NCBI RefSeq assembly: GCF_900188125.1
Contig: NZ_FZOW01000009.1
Location: 203,330 to 267,329 of the forward strand
DNA: 64,000 nt
Source of the DNA: Rhodococcoides kyotonense
Lineage (GTDB): Bacteria; Actinomycetota; Actinomycetes; Mycobacteriales; Mycobacteriaceae
Direction: 5' to 3'
Below the pieces are notes generated by a model. It was given only the letters and a program-made list of their open reading frames with translations. It did no database searches and was not told the origin of the DNA. Positions 17,401-26,412 of this stretch are shown here, one piece after another; the first letter of the stretch is position 1, and the number at the start of each line of letters is the position of its first letter. The translations under genes and the position numbers were made by a program.

Positions 17401-17435
17401 GCGCAACAGAACGCCGTTAGCAGTACCGAGAGTCG

Positions 17436-17474
17436 CACTTCAGGCAGGCCACCACCGGTGGCCTGCCTGAAGTG
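17436..17474 (+). terminator. intrinsic terminator after the GntR gene
   Basis: Perfect 17-bp stem (17436-17452 with 17458-17474) around the loop CACCG, followed by TTTT. It closes the GntR transcription unit. Confidence 0.88.
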
Positions 17475-17512
17475 TTTTCCGGGACGCTCGCTTGGGTTCT
17501 CGAGGTTCATTT

Positions 17513-17540
17513 TTGGTCAACATTGTATTTGGTCGGTCCA
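17513..17540. promoter_or_regulatory. FadR-type operator upstream of the MFS gene
   Basis: TTGGTCGGTCCA at 17529-17540 matches the TGGTCnGACCA pattern with one change, and a partial copy TTGGTCAACATT begins near 17513. Both lie 90-120 bases upstream of the MFS transporter start. Confidence 0.5.
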
Positions 17541-17632
17541 TATGTTTGGATATGTGACGGGCACCACTGGGTGGGCCCTCGACCACAGGTCCTCTGCCTT
17601 TCCGGCCAGGATTTCGACAAGACGGGATCTCC

Positions 17633-18928
17633 ATGAGTGTCACTTCGAGCGCACGCACTTCGGACCGCCACCTCAATCGATGGTGGTATGTCGTCACCGG
17701 ATTCCTGACACTGCTGTTCGGAACCACCAGCGTCAATGTGCTCTTCAACGTTCTCGGAAAGCCGATGAGCGAAGAGTTCGGTTGGGAACGCAGCGTCATC
17801 AGTAACGGCCTCTCGATCGAGACACTGATGGTCGGCGTCAGCATCGTCGTCCTCGGCTTCCTGATCGACAGATTCGGCCCTCGCACACCGACGGTTCCGA
17901 TGTCACTGACGTTCGGCATCGGATTGATGCTGATGTCGGTTCTTCCGAACAGCCAGATCGCCTTCTACGCGTTGTGCATACTGATCGGCGCAGGTGCAGG
18001 CGCGGTCAACCCGGTCGCACACTCGACCGTCGTCAGCGCGTGGTTCCAGGACCGCCGCGGAATGGCCCTGGGAATCCTCATGGCCGGCCTCGGCGCTTGC
18101 GGCGTACTCATGCCTTATCTGGCCAACTTCGTTCTCGGAATTACAGATTGGCGTACAGCCTTTCTCGTCGTCGGCGCCCTGAGCACCGTCATTCCGGCAT
18201 CTGTGTATGCCTTCGTGACCAAGATGCCCGCCCACCACGAGGAAGTTCGTAGAACTGCGCTCAAAGCGGGCAAGGTTGCCGGCGAATCCCTATGGACGAT
18301 CGCACGCAAATACCGTCAGTTCTGGCTGCTTGCGGTGTCGATATTCTTCGTATCCTCGGCCACGTTCGGTTTGATGTCGCAGGTCGTACCGATGACGACC
18401 GACAAGGGCATTGCCCAAGCCACCGCGGTGGGAATCCTCTCCGCATTGAGCTTTGCGTCGATCGTGGCGCGCTTGCTCGTCGGGTACCTACTCGATCGGT
18501 TCTACGCACCCATCATCGGTTCGATCATCTTCGCGCTCTGCGGACTGGGTGCGTTCTTGATGATCTCGTCGTCCAACGTCTCGGTGCTGATCACAGCAGC
18601 TCTTCTAGTCGGTCTCGGATTGGGCGCCGAGGGTGATCTCGCTGCCTACATGTGCAGCCGCTACTTCCCGCAGCACTCGTACGGCCGTGTACTGGGATCG
18701 ATCTACTTCTTGTACGCGATGGGTTCCGCGTTCGGAATCTTCCTGCTCGGGCAGATTTTCAGGGCAACCGGCTCGTACAGCGCGGGAGCCTTACCCATTC
18801 TCGGCCTCGTCATCGTCAGCATCGTCTGCCTCCTGCTGCTGGGACCGTACCGTTTCACACTCGACCACAAGCATGTGGAGGCCACCGAACCGGAGGATGC
18901 CACGCAGACTGCGACACCGGTCGATTAG
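17633..18928 (+). CDS. MFS transporter, monocarboxylate/oxalate-formate type
   Basis: A 431-residue major facilitator protein with about twelve hydrophobic segments. FLIDRFGPRTPTVP is the loop 2-3 motif, and WFQDRRGMALGILMAGLGACG is the conserved segment of the monocarboxylate porter group. A second RFYAPIIG-type loop occurs in the C-terminal half. It most likely imports the carboxylic acid substrate across the cytoplasmic membrane. It is a single-gene unit flanked by terminators with a FadR-type site upstream, which fits substrate-induced uptake. Substrate not determined. Confidence 0.9.
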   Translation: MSVTSSARTSDRHLNRWWYVVTGFLTLLFGTTSVNVLFNVLGKPMSEEFGWERSVISNGLSIETLMVGVSIVVLGFLIDRFGPRTPTVPMSLTFGIGLMLMSVLPNSQIAFYALCILIGAGAGAVNPVAHSTVVSAWFQDRRGMALGILMAGLGACGVLMPYLANFVLGITDWRTAFLVVGALSTVIPASVYAFVTKMPAHHEEVRRTALKAGKVAGESLWTIARKYRQFWLLAVSIFFVSSATFGLMSQVVPMTTDKGIAQATAVGILSALSFASIVARLLVGYLLDRFYAPIIGSIIFALCGLGAFLMISSSNVSVLITAALLVGLGLGAEGDLAAYMCSRYFPQHSYGRVLGSIYFLYAMGSAFGIFLLGQIFRATGSYSAGALPILGLVIVSIVCLLLLGPYRFTLDHKHVEATEPEDATQTATPVD

Positions 18929-18966
18929 GTTCTCCGGGTCTTCCTTTCGGGGCGAACCAAACACAG

Positions 18967-19009
18967 ACGCCGAAGGCGACACTACGAAATGTAGTGTCGC
19001 CCTCGGCGT
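18967..19009. terminator. hairpin between convergent genes
   Basis: A 19-bp inverted repeat with one mismatch (18967-18985 with 18991-19009, loop GAAAT) lies between the MFS transporter (plus) and an acyl-CoA dehydrogenase (minus). It can serve both directions. Confidence 0.75.
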
Positions 19010-19025
19010 TTCAGGGCCCGTCTTG

Positions 19026-20204
19026 CTACTTTCCTCGCGGCATGCCGAGAATCCGCTCGGCGACGATATTGCGCTGAATGTACGTCGAACCTCCGGCGAT
19101 GGCAGTACCGCGAGCCTGGTAAGCCAGTCGCAGCCACTTCGCAGTCTTCTGGTCCGGGTCGTCGGAATCTTGTTGACCTCCGAGGGGTTCGAGGGAGAGC
19201 CGGAAATCGGCCAACTCTTCCACCAGCGGACAGAAGTACAACTTGCCGATGGACGTAACAGGCCCGGGCGGACCGTCGTTGGCGGCAAGCGTCACCACTC
19301 GTTGACCGATCAGATAGTGAATCAGTGCTCGTCCGTACAGATCGGCAACCGTCTGTCTGACAGATGCCTGGGCGCCGAGAGGATTTCCATCCTCGTCGAC
19401 CCTGTCGCGCACGTCGTCGACGATCTCGCTGACTGCCTTCTTGGTGTTCACCCGTCCGGTGGCTATCGCAACGCGCTCGTAGGCGAGCGTGCCCATCGCC
19501 ACTTTCCAGCCTCCGTCGATCTCTCCGACGACCAGCTCATCCGGAACGAAGACGTCGTCGAGGAAGACCTCGTTGAACTCCGCCTCACCCAGCATGTGTT
19601 CGAGTGGGCGAATCGTGATTCCAGGACTGTCCATGGGCACGAGAAAGAACGTGATTCCCTTGTGCCTGGGGCCACCGCCCGTACGCGCCAACAGAATTGC
19701 GTGTTGGGCGATGTGCGCCCTCGACGTCCAGATCTTCTGCCCGTCGATCTTCCAACCGCCGTCCGACTTCGTCGCCTTCGTGCGCAGCGACGCCAGATCG
19801 GAGCCCGCGTCGGGCTCGGAGAACAGCTGGCACCAGATCTCGTCACCGGTCAGAATCGACTGAAGGAATCGCTCCTTCTGCGACGACGTCCCGAAGTCAC
19901 TGATGGTCGGGCCCGCGAAATCCTCACCGATCGTGTTCAGTCGTTCCGGCGCACCGGCAAGATCGAGTTCCTCGGCGAATATCGCGCGGCGTATCGGATC
20001 GGCGCCCTGTCCCCCGTGCTCCTTGGGCCACGACAATCCCGCATATCCGGCGTCGAACAATGCGCGTTGCCATTGCTTCCAGAACGGCACTTTGTCCACC
20101 AGAGTCACAGGCTCGGGCCACGGTAGCAAAGGAAGCGTTTCGCCCAACCACACCTTCACCTCGCTGCGGAACAACGCTTCGTCTGCGGAGTCTGACAGAT
20201 CCAT
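19026..20204 (-). CDS. acyl-CoA dehydrogenase
   Basis: A 392-residue acyl-CoA dehydrogenase: FSEPDAGSDLASL flavin motif, KIWTSRAHIAQHAILLART and the C-terminal GGSTYIQRNIVAERILGMPR. At the usual catalytic Glu position (GGTxEIQR) there is Tyr. This occurs in a large actinobacterial subfamily whose base lies elsewhere, often in heteromeric enzymes. It is divergent from a MaoC-type hydratase pair across a 65-base region holding a perfect operator, so the enzymes are probably co-regulated as consecutive steps. Confidence 0.9.
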   Translation of the reverse strand: MDLSDSADEALFRSEVKVWLGETLPLLPWPEPVTLVDKVPFWKQWQRALFDAGYAGLSWPKEHGGQGADPIRRAIFAEELDLAGAPERLNTIGEDFAGPTISDFGTSSQKERFLQSILTGDEIWCQLFSEPDAGSDLASLRTKATKSDGGWKIDGQKIWTSRAHIAQHAILLARTGGGPRHKGITFFLVPMDSPGITIRPLEHMLGEAEFNEVFLDDVFVPDELVVGEIDGGWKVAMGTLAYERVAIATGRVNTKKAVSEIVDDVRDRVDEDGNPLGAQASVRQTVADLYGRALIHYLIGQRVVTLAANDGPPGPVTSIGKLYFCPLVEELADFRLSLEPLGGQQDSDDPDQKTAKWLRLAYQARGTAIAGGSTYIQRNIVAERILGMPRGK

Positions 20205-20240
20205 CGGGTCTCCTCATCTTTATTTGGCTTGATGTTACTA

Positions 20241-20251
20241 TGGTCGGACCA
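20241..20251. promoter_or_regulatory. perfect FadR-type operator TGGTCGGACCA
   Basis: The 11-base perfect palindrome TGGTCGGACCA lies in the gap between the divergent acyl-CoA dehydrogenase (20204) and MaoC subunit (20270). It is the best copy of the motif in the window and matches the core known for FadR-subfamily GntR proteins. Confidence 0.7.
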
Positions 20252-20269
20252 AAACAACCAGGAGTGTCC

Positions 20270-20737
20270 GTGAAAGTACAGGTCGATCACACCTCGGATG
20301 TGGGTCGAATCATCGACACAGTGTCCTTCACCGTCGAGCAGGGGAAGGTGCACGAGTTCGCGCGTGCGACCTTCGCAGAGAGCGACGTGCACGTAGACGA
20401 ACAGGCTGCCCTTGCGGCCGGTCACGCAGGCATCGCTGCAACCGCAACGCATTCCGTCGTATCCGGCCACTACCGGGACCAGCGCGCGTTCGTCGATGCA
20501 TTGGGACTCGCCCTCGAACGAGTGGTCGTCGGCTCCGTCGACTGGTCCTACATGCGCACGCTCGTCGTCGGAGACCGACTGACCGGAACACGACGCGTCG
20601 TCGCGGACGCCGTGAAGGAAGGCAAGCGAGGCGGCTCCATGCGCATTCTGACTCTCGAAACGGAGTTCGTGGATGCTGCAGGCTCGACAGTTCTCCGCCA
20701 ACGTGAGCAGATCATCGAACGAGGAGCAGCGTCATGA
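20270..20737 (+). CDS. MaoC-like (hotdog) hydratase, N-terminal-type subunit
   Basis: A 155-residue hotdog-fold protein resembling the non-catalytic half of heteromeric MaoC enoyl-CoA hydratases (ChsH2-like N-terminal dehydratase domain): YMRTLVVGDRLTGTRRV and the following MRILTLETEFVDAAG. It should pair with the next gene to hydrate bulky 2-enoyl-CoAs. GTG 20270 is chosen because AGGAG sits five bases upstream. An in-frame ATG at 20240 overlaps the operator and has no ribosome site. Confidence 0.82.
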   Translation: MKVQVDHTSDVGRIIDTVSFTVEQGKVHEFARATFAESDVHVDEQAALAAGHAGIAATATHSVVSGHYRDQRAFVDALGLALERVVVGSVDWSYMRTLVVGDRLTGTRRVVADAVKEGKRGGSMRILTLETEFVDAAGSTVLRQREQIIERGAAS

Positions 20738-21129
20738 CCGAACTGGAACCCGGATTCAGCGCACCGACCCGGAATATCGGGCCGATCACGCAAACCGATA
20801 TCGTCAGATTCGCCGGTGCGGGAGGAGATTTCAATCCACTGCACCATGATCCGGAATTCGTCCGCGCCAGCGGCTTCCCCGGTGTCATCGCGATGGGCCA
20901 GCTCCATGCCGGCATACTCGGCAGCTACTTGACCGATTGGGTCGGTGTCGAGCGGGTGCGGGAATTCGGCGTGAGGTTCGTAGCACCGGTGTTCGTCGGC
21001 GACAACCTCGCCTTCGACGGGACGGTGAGCAGTAGCGAAAGCGGAATCGCCGAGATCTCGCTGAAAGTTACCCGCGGTTCCGACACGATCGTCACCGGAC
21101 GCGCCGCCGTCAGTACGTCTTCGCCCTAG
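20734..21129 (+). CDS. MaoC-like enoyl-CoA hydratase, catalytic subunit
   Basis: A 131-residue hotdog protein with the hydratase-2 motif FAGAGGDFNPLHHDPEF, in which Asp and His are catalytic, followed by GVIAMGQLHAGILGSYL. The ATG overlaps the stop of the preceding subunit by four bases, as in other split MaoC pairs of actinobacteria. Together they convert a trans-2-enoyl-CoA to a 3-hydroxyacyl-CoA, the step after the divergent dehydrogenase. Confidence 0.88.
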   Translation: MTELEPGFSAPTRNIGPITQTDIVRFAGAGGDFNPLHHDPEFVRASGFPGVIAMGQLHAGILGSYLTDWVGVERVREFGVRFVAPVFVGDNLAFDGTVSSSESGIAEISLKVTRGSDTIVTGRAAVSTSSP

Positions 21130-21146
21130 GAGGCACCTGCACTCCC

Positions 21147-21178
21147 GCAGGTCGGAGCCTGCCCAGGCTCCGACCTGC
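21147..21178. terminator. hairpin between convergent genes
   Basis: Inverted repeat GCAGGTCGGAGCCTG (21147-21161) with its complement (21164-21178) in the 69-base gap between the MaoC gene (plus) and a crotonase (minus). There is no T-run, so termination strength is uncertain. Confidence 0.55.
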
Positions 21179-21198
21179 GCACTGAGGACATTCGTGGC

Positions 21199-21978
21199 TC
21201 AGCGCATCTTCCACACGGGCTTTCGCTTTTCTCGGAATGCCGCGACGCCTTCACCGATATCTTCGGTTGTGAACGCGAGAGCCAACTGCGATTGAAGGGC
21301 CGTGAGCGCGTCGGGCAGAGACATGTCCTTGGTGGCGTTCACTGCATCCTTGCCGAGCTTCATCAGCAGGGGTGACTTCTCGGCCACACGCTGAGCCCAC
21401 GCTCGCACCACATCGTCGAATTCGTCGTCAGCGACAACGCGGTTCACGATGCCATGATCTTTGGCTTCGGAAGCGCTCAACCGATCACCGAGCATCATCA
21501 ACTCGTTCGCAGTCAACCGCCCCACGTTGCGGTATATGAGCGCGGAGATCATGAAGGGAAATACTCCTACATTGATCTCGGGACATCCGAAATGCACCGA
21601 TTTCTTTGCCAGGATCAGGTCACACGCCAATGCGAGACCGAATGCACCAGCAAGGACGTCCCCGTTCGCAGCGCAGATGACAGGCTTTCCCAACCCCCCG
21701 ATCAGTTGGTACAGCCGCGGAAACCTGTGCAAACCAGCATATTTCCGAATCGTGGGCGCATCGTCGGCAAACGCTTTCAGGTCACCTCCTGCAGAGAAAA
21801 TCTTCTCGTGCGACGAGGTGAGAACGACTACCCGCACGTGCGCATCGTCGCGAGCCCGCTCGAATGCGTCGATCAATTCATCGAGCATCTCGTCGCTCAA
21901 CGCATTCCGAGTGCTCGGACTGTCCAATGTGACGAAGGCCAGCGCAGCATCTTCGACGTGGTACCTGACCAGCGGCAT
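21199..21978 (-). CDS. enoyl-CoA hydratase/isomerase family protein
   Basis: A 259-residue crotonase. SHEKIFSAGGDLKAF and AANGDVLAGAFGLALACDL form the oxyanion hole; the second half has FGCPEINVGVFPFM with its Glu, while the first hydratase Glu is Gly. The PEINVGVFP pattern recalls hydratases for branched or glutaconyl-type enoyl-CoAs, which would fit the HMG-CoA lyase nearby, but the reaction is not certain. ATG 21978 follows GGGAGAAC and lies 16 bases after the ligase stop. Confidence 0.86.
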   Translation of the reverse strand: MPLVRYHVEDAALAFVTLDSPSTRNALSDEMLDELIDAFERARDDAHVRVVVLTSSHEKIFSAGGDLKAFADDAPTIRKYAGLHRFPRLYQLIGGLGKPVICAANGDVLAGAFGLALACDLILAKKSVHFGCPEINVGVFPFMISALIYRNVGRLTANELMMLGDRLSASEAKDHGIVNRVVADDEFDDVVRAWAQRVAEKSPLLMKLGKDAVNATKDMSLPDALTALQSQLALAFTTEDIGEGVAAFREKRKPVWKMR

Positions 21979-21994
21979 AACCTGTTCTCCCAGC

Positions 21995-23689
21995 TTATCG
22001 GGCGCCGGCAGTGGTTGCGGCATTCAATTTGTTTGCAATCAACTTTCGCAACGTGTGCTTTTGAATCTTGCCCGTCGCCGTCATCGGAAGCTGATCGACA
22101 ACCTCGACCCGCTCTGGTGTCTTCTGGATCGCGACACCGCGATCGGTCAAATAGTGTCGCAAGTCTTCGGCAGAGGGAGCATCGTGCCCGTCCTTGGCGA
22201 CGATATAGCAGCAGACTTTCTCGCCCAGCTTCTCGTCGGGCATGCCGACCACTGCGAGCGCAAGCAGGTCGGGATGATCGGCAAGCTTGTCCTCGACCTC
22301 ACGCACGCTGATGTTCATTCCACCCCGAATGACAATGTCTTTCGTACGACCGGTGACGCGGACGAATCCGTCGTCGTCCATGACTCCGAGATCACCGGAT
22401 CGCGAGAACCCCTCAGGTGTGAAGAGTTCTGCAGTGTCCTCCGGGCGGTTCAAGTACTCGATCATGTGGGAAGGTCCGCGGTAGGCAATGTCACCTTCCG
22501 TACCCCGGGGAAGCTCCAGCCCGTCGTCGCCGACGACCTTGACTTCCGCACTCGGTAGCGCCGCGCCATCGGAAGTGATTGCGCGACTGGCGTCGTCATC
22601 GACAGTGCATGTAGTCGTGGAGAGGTTTTCACTCCGGCCGTACAACGACAGGATGCTCGCGGCAGGTAGCTTGGCTTTGGCGTTTTCGACGACCGAAGCC
22701 GGAATCGGCGATCCCGCACATGTCCACACCCTCAAACTGGACAAATCCGCGTCCGCGTCCTCGTCCGCAGCGGACATGAGCGTCTGCAGAAATGTCGTTG
22801 CTGTGACCGCGGCCGTGCATCTGTACTGCTTGATATCTGCCAGCCCTTGTGCGGGAGACCACTCGGCTACGACGTGCGTCGAGGCTCCCACGAGCAATGG
22901 AAGAAGGACGCTGGTCACCAAACCTGTCGTGTGGGTTATCGGCGAAGGACCGAATTGGACGTCGTTCTCGGTGTGGCCGAAGGCCACGGTCAGGGCACGA
23001 GCTCCGGATGCATACGAATTGAATGTATGCAGGCATCCTTTCGGCCGTGAGGTCGTTCCCGACGTGTATACGATGACGAATGGGTCGTCCGGATGAACGC
23101 GGGTGTCCAACTCGGCGTCGATGTTCGCGGACGAGATGTCCTGAACCACGAGGTCCTCCAGAACGTCGATTCCTCGTTCTGCCAATTCGGATCGCTTGTC
23201 CTCGGGTGCACGAACGGCAACGATTGTCCTCAACGTCGAAGACTCGGTGCGAATGTCGTCGAACATGGAAGCGTAGTCGAACCCTTTGAATTCGACTGGA
23301 GCGATAGCAGTCGTGACCGCTGCGTCTGCGACCACGTGCGACACCTCGTCGCGGCGGTAAATGGGCATGATGGGCACGGTGACTGCGCCGAGACGGGACA
23401 AGGCAGCGGCCACCACCACGAATGCCGCCCAGTTCGGCAGCTGGACAGCAACACGATCCCCGTAGTTCACTCCACGACGCTTGAGCCCGAGCGCCAACCG
23501 CTGCGAAGTGTCGTAGAGCTCGGCAAAGGTCAGAGCATGCGTTCCATCGGTGATGAACACTTTGTCCGGGTTCGACGCGGCCCGCGAGCCGAGGAGGTCG
23601 GTGAAGTTCTCGCCGGTCCATTGGCCGTTTGCGTAGAAATCTTCGATCTGCTGAGAAGTGAATCGTCCGAGGCTTCGCTCGCTTGCCAT
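21995..23689 (-). CDS. aliA: AMP-forming acyl-CoA ligase, cyclohexanecarboxylate-CoA ligase-like
   Basis: A 564-residue ANL-superfamily ligase. Visible are the P-loop IVYTSGTTSRPKGCLHT, LYGRSENLSTTTC, GDLGVMDDDGFVRVTGRTKDIVIRGG and the C-terminal lysine in PMTATGKIQKHTLRKL. The N-terminal half (QLPNWAAF, AVTVPIMPIYRRDEV, FKGFDYASMFDDI) recalls AliA, the cyclohexanecarboxylate-CoA ligase. It adenylates a carboxylate and forms its CoA thioester, the entry step to the left-half pathway. ATG 23689 fits the family; a longer frame to 23761 crosses the operator. Confidence 0.87.
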   Translation of the reverse strand: MASERSLGRFTSQQIEDFYANGQWTGENFTDLLGSRAASNPDKVFITDGTHALTFAELYDTSQRLALGLKRRGVNYGDRVAVQLPNWAAFVVVAAALSRLGAVTVPIMPIYRRDEVSHVVADAAVTTAIAPVEFKGFDYASMFDDIRTESSTLRTIVAVRAPEDKRSELAERGIDVLEDLVVQDISSANIDAELDTRVHPDDPFVIVYTSGTTSRPKGCLHTFNSYASGARALTVAFGHTENDVQFGPSPITHTTGLVTSVLLPLLVGASTHVVAEWSPAQGLADIKQYRCTAAVTATTFLQTLMSAADEDADADLSSLRVWTCAGSPIPASVVENAKAKLPAASILSLYGRSENLSTTTCTVDDDASRAITSDGAALPSAEVKVVGDDGLELPRGTEGDIAYRGPSHMIEYLNRPEDTAELFTPEGFSRSGDLGVMDDDGFVRVTGRTKDIVIRGGMNISVREVEDKLADHPDLLALAVVGMPDEKLGEKVCCYIVAKDGHDAPSAEDLRHYLTDRGVAIQKTPERVEVVDQLPMTATGKIQKHTLRKLIANKLNAATTAGAR

Positions 23690-23736
23690 AGTGCCCGTCC
23701 TTCGATGAAAGATGCCGACTTGATAAAAGGGTAGAA

Positions 23737-23747
23737 TGGTTGGACCG
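23737..23747. promoter_or_regulatory. FadR-type operator TGGTTGGACCG
   Basis: The near-palindrome TGGTTGGACCG, preceded by AGAA, lies about 50 bases upstream of the ligase start. It fits the motif seen at other promoters with one substitution. Confidence 0.55.
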
Positions 23748-23827
23748 AAGTTTGCAAGCATTTCGTGCCATATCGGTACCGAACACGGCTCGCGTTCGAC
23801 CGCACGACGCGTATCGCCCGAACTCGG

Positions 23828-24808
23828 CTACGACATGGAGAGAACAACTTTGCCGAATCCCATTCCGCTTTCGAGGTATTCATGCGCGTCGACCGCGCCG
23901 TCCAGTGGAAAGACTCGACCCACGGGTGGCGGCGGCACCGAATACCGCTCGAGAAAACCGAGAAGTTCGGCGAAGTCGGCAGGGCTACCCATCGTCGTCC
24001 CGAGTAGGTCGTACTGGCCGAAGTAGAACTGTCGAACATCGAGAACTCCGGTGCCACTTCGCGACGCCCCCAGCACCACGACTCGTCCGCCATGCTTCGC
24101 AGAATCGACAGAGGATTCCCACGTTCCCACCGAATCGAGCACCATGTCGAAACCTGCTGCGTCATTTGCCAGTTGTCGAGCGGCGTCGGGCCAGCCGTCA
24201 TTCGTGTACAGCACTCCGCCTGCTGCGCCGAGCCCGACCGCCTGATCGATCTTGGCCTGACTCGACGATGTCACGATGACCCTGGCGCCCACGGCTGCGC
24301 CAAGCATCACCGCCATCGTGGCAACACCACCTCCGGCGCCGAGAACGAGAAGCGACTCCCCTTCCCTCAGTCGACCGCGAGTGAACAGGGCCCGGTACGT
24401 CGTCACACCGACGAGTGGAAGCGCCGCAGCGCCATGCCAGTCCCAGCCCGCCGGCTTCGGGACCACCGAACCTGAGGGGACCACAACCCTCTCCGCGTAC
24501 GTGCCGGGTCGACGGTCGCCGAGGATTTCCCACCGGGGACCAGGCGCGGACTCGTCCCCGCCCCACCAGAGCGAAGGAACGACGAGCACCTTCTCTCCGG
24601 TATCACTACGGATTCCAGCGCCGTCGGCTCCTGGAGTGTGCGGGAGCGGCGAACCGTACTGCCCACGACGAACCAACACGTCATGCCAATTCAACGCCGC
24701 GGCTTCGAGTTTCACGGCAACCCAGCCTTCGGGCACCGGCGGGTTGCGCACCTCGGCAGCAGTCAACACCTCGGGTCCACCGAATTCGGTCATCACTGTC
24801 GCGTACAC
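23828..24808 (-). CDS. zinc-free MDR-family alcohol dehydrogenase/quinone oxidoreductase
   Basis: A 326-residue medium-chain reductase: GROES-like N-terminal part (AALNWHDVLVRRGQYGSPL, then HTPGADGAG) and a Rossmann part with VLGAGGGVATMAVMLGAAVGA. Structural-zinc cysteines are absent, as in quinone oxidoreductase or enoyl reductase types, so a role in reducing a conjugated C=C or in alcohol oxidation cannot be settled. GTG 24808 has GGAGGT very close upstream; an ATG twelve bases inside is an alternative. The promoter region has a FadR-type site. Confidence 0.83.
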   Translation of the reverse strand: MYATVMTEFGGPEVLTAAEVRNPPVPEGWVAVKLEAAALNWHDVLVRRGQYGSPLPHTPGADGAGIRSDTGEKVLVVPSLWWGGDESAPGPRWEILGDRRPGTYAERVVVPSGSVVPKPAGWDWHGAAALPLVGVTTYRALFTRGRLREGESLLVLGAGGGVATMAVMLGAAVGARVIVTSSSQAKIDQAVGLGAAGGVLYTNDGWPDAARQLANDAAGFDMVLDSVGTWESSVDSAKHGGRVVVLGASRSGTGVLDVRQFYFGQYDLLGTTMGSPADFAELLGFLERYSVPPPPVGRVFPLDGAVDAHEYLESGMGFGKVVLSMS

Positions 24809-24821
24809 CGCACCTCCATTT

Positions 24822-24840
24822 CGGTCCAACCATTGGACTA
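24822..24840. promoter_or_regulatory. FadR-type operator upstream of the MDR gene
   Basis: Read on the minus strand the site is TGGTTGGACCG (24822-24832), identical to the one upstream of the ligase gene, with an adjoining partial copy ATTGGACTATA. It overlaps the region just upstream of the chosen start. Confidence 0.55.
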
Positions 24841-24963
24841 TAACGGAGTGTCGATGCTTTTGACCAGCGTTCGGTCCGCCGAATACAGACTTGCCGACCG
24901 GATGGAACGACGAATCACCCTATAGCCAGTAGTGCCGACCATAGGGGTGAAATGCAGGTCGAA

Positions 24964-26412
24964 TCAGCTGGCGGACGCGTCCAGATAGATACTCTTCGGG
25001 TACTGGTACGACGCCAGCCCTTCAGGACCGAGCTCCCGCCCGAGTCCACTGCTCTTGATGCCACCGAACGGTGCCGTCGGATCGTTCTGGTATCCGTTCA
25101 CACCGACGGTGCCGGACTGAATCCGACGCGCCACTGCTGCACCACGATCCGGATCGGACGACCAGACAGTGCCACCCAGGCCGTACTCGCTGTCGTTCGC
25201 GATTGCGATCGCCTGCGACTCGTCGGTGTACGGGATCACCGACAGCACGGGTCCGAAGATTTCCTCCTGTGCAATGGTCGACCGTGGGTCCACATCGGCA
25301 AAAATCGTCGGCTGGACGAACCAACCCGTATCACCGGCACGCTGGCCACCCGCTGTCAGCCGTGCGCCGTCGGAAAGACCCTTGGCGATGTAGCCTTCCA
25401 CGCGGTCGCGCTGACGTGCGGAGACCAGTGGTCCGACCTGGGTCGTCTCGTCCAGCGGGTTGCCGATCTTCATCGATCCGATGATGTCGGTGACGGTGTC
25501 CAGAATCTCGCCGTACCGCGATTGCGGAGCCAGGATACGGGTGTTCAGCCAGCAGATCTGCCCGTTGTTGATCATGGTTGCGCCAACGAAGCTTTCGATA
25601 CTCTTGGCCAGATCGGCGTCGTCGAGAACGACGGCTGCAGACTTGCCGCCCAGCTCGAGCGTCACCGGCCGAAGAAGACGACCACATGTCTCGGCGATGC
25701 TGCGGCCCGCACCGGTCGATCCGGTGAACGACACCTTGTCGACGCCGGGGTGCGACACCAGGTAGGCACCGACCTCACGACCTGCGGGGACGATGTTGAT
25801 GACTCCCGGAGGGAACCCTGCGGCGTCGGCGGATTCAGCCATCAAGAAGGCGTCGAGAACCGTCTCGGGTGCCGGCTTGAGCACCACCGTGCAGCCTGCG
25901 GACAGAAGCGGCGACAACTTCAGAAAAGAGATCGCCTGCGGCACGTTCCACGGGACGATCGCACCCACGACGCCGACGGGCAGCTTCGATACGAGCGTCG
26001 AGCCACCGAGCAGGCCAGGGCGGATTTCCTCCTGCGGAGTCGAGACTGCCAGATCGGCGAAGTAACGCAGCATGACCGCAGGGAACGCACCCTCGAAGGC
26101 GCGTGCCAACGTGATAGGCATGCCGTTCTGCGACGAAACTCGTTGCGCCGTCTCTTCACTACGTTTTTCCAATTCGAGTGCGAAACGCTCGATGACGTCC
26201 TTGCGCTCCGATGCTGTCCACGACGCCCAACCGATCGGATCGTCGAACGCCGATCTCGCGGCCGACACCGCGGCGTCGACATCGGCCTCGACAGCCTCCG
26301 GTACCGAGCCGATTACCTGTTCGGTCGTAGGCGAAACCACCGAAATCTTTGCCGAGGAGGACGGTTCGACCCACTTGCCGCCGATGTAGAGAGTCGAGTA
26401 TTCGATTGTCAT
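24964..26412 (-). CDS. aldehyde dehydrogenase (NAD(P)-dependent)
   Basis: A 482-residue aldehyde dehydrogenase: VGAIVPWNVPQAISFLKLSP, KPAPETVLDAF, FTGSTGAGR, VTLELGGKSAAVVLDD (general-base Glu) and NNGQICWLNTRIL (nucleophilic Cys), ending APFGGIKSSGLGRELGPEG. It oxidises an aldehyde to the acid, which the neighbouring ligase could then activate. ATG 26412 starts MTIEYSTLYIGGKWVEPS, the normal ALDH N-terminus; the open frame upstream to 26736 is non-homologous. Confidence 0.93.
   Translation of the reverse strand: MTIEYSTLYIGGKWVEPSSSAKISVVSPTTEQVIGSVPEAVEADVDAAVSAARSAFDDPIGWASWTASERKDVIERFALELEKRSEETAQRVSSQNGMPITLARAFEGAFPAVMLRYFADLAVSTPQEEIRPGLLGGSTLVSKLPVGVVGAIVPWNVPQAISFLKLSPLLSAGCTVVLKPAPETVLDAFLMAESADAAGFPPGVINIVPAGREVGAYLVSHPGVDKVSFTGSTGAGRSIAETCGRLLRPVTLELGGKSAAVVLDDADLAKSIESFVGATMINNGQICWLNTRILAPQSRYGEILDTVTDIIGSMKIGNPLDETTQVGPLVSARQRDRVEGYIAKGLSDGARLTAGGQRAGDTGWFVQPTIFADVDPRSTIAQEEIFGPVLSVIPYTDESQAIAIANDSEYGLGGTVWSSDPDRGAAVARRIQSGTVGVNGYQNDPTAPFGGIKSSGLGRELGPEGLASYQYPKSIYLDASAS

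Noticed and set aside
18633..20126. A 497-codon plus-strand frame
   Set aside because: Overlaps the MFS end and is antisense to the 19026 acyl-CoA dehydrogenase; composition is not protein-like.
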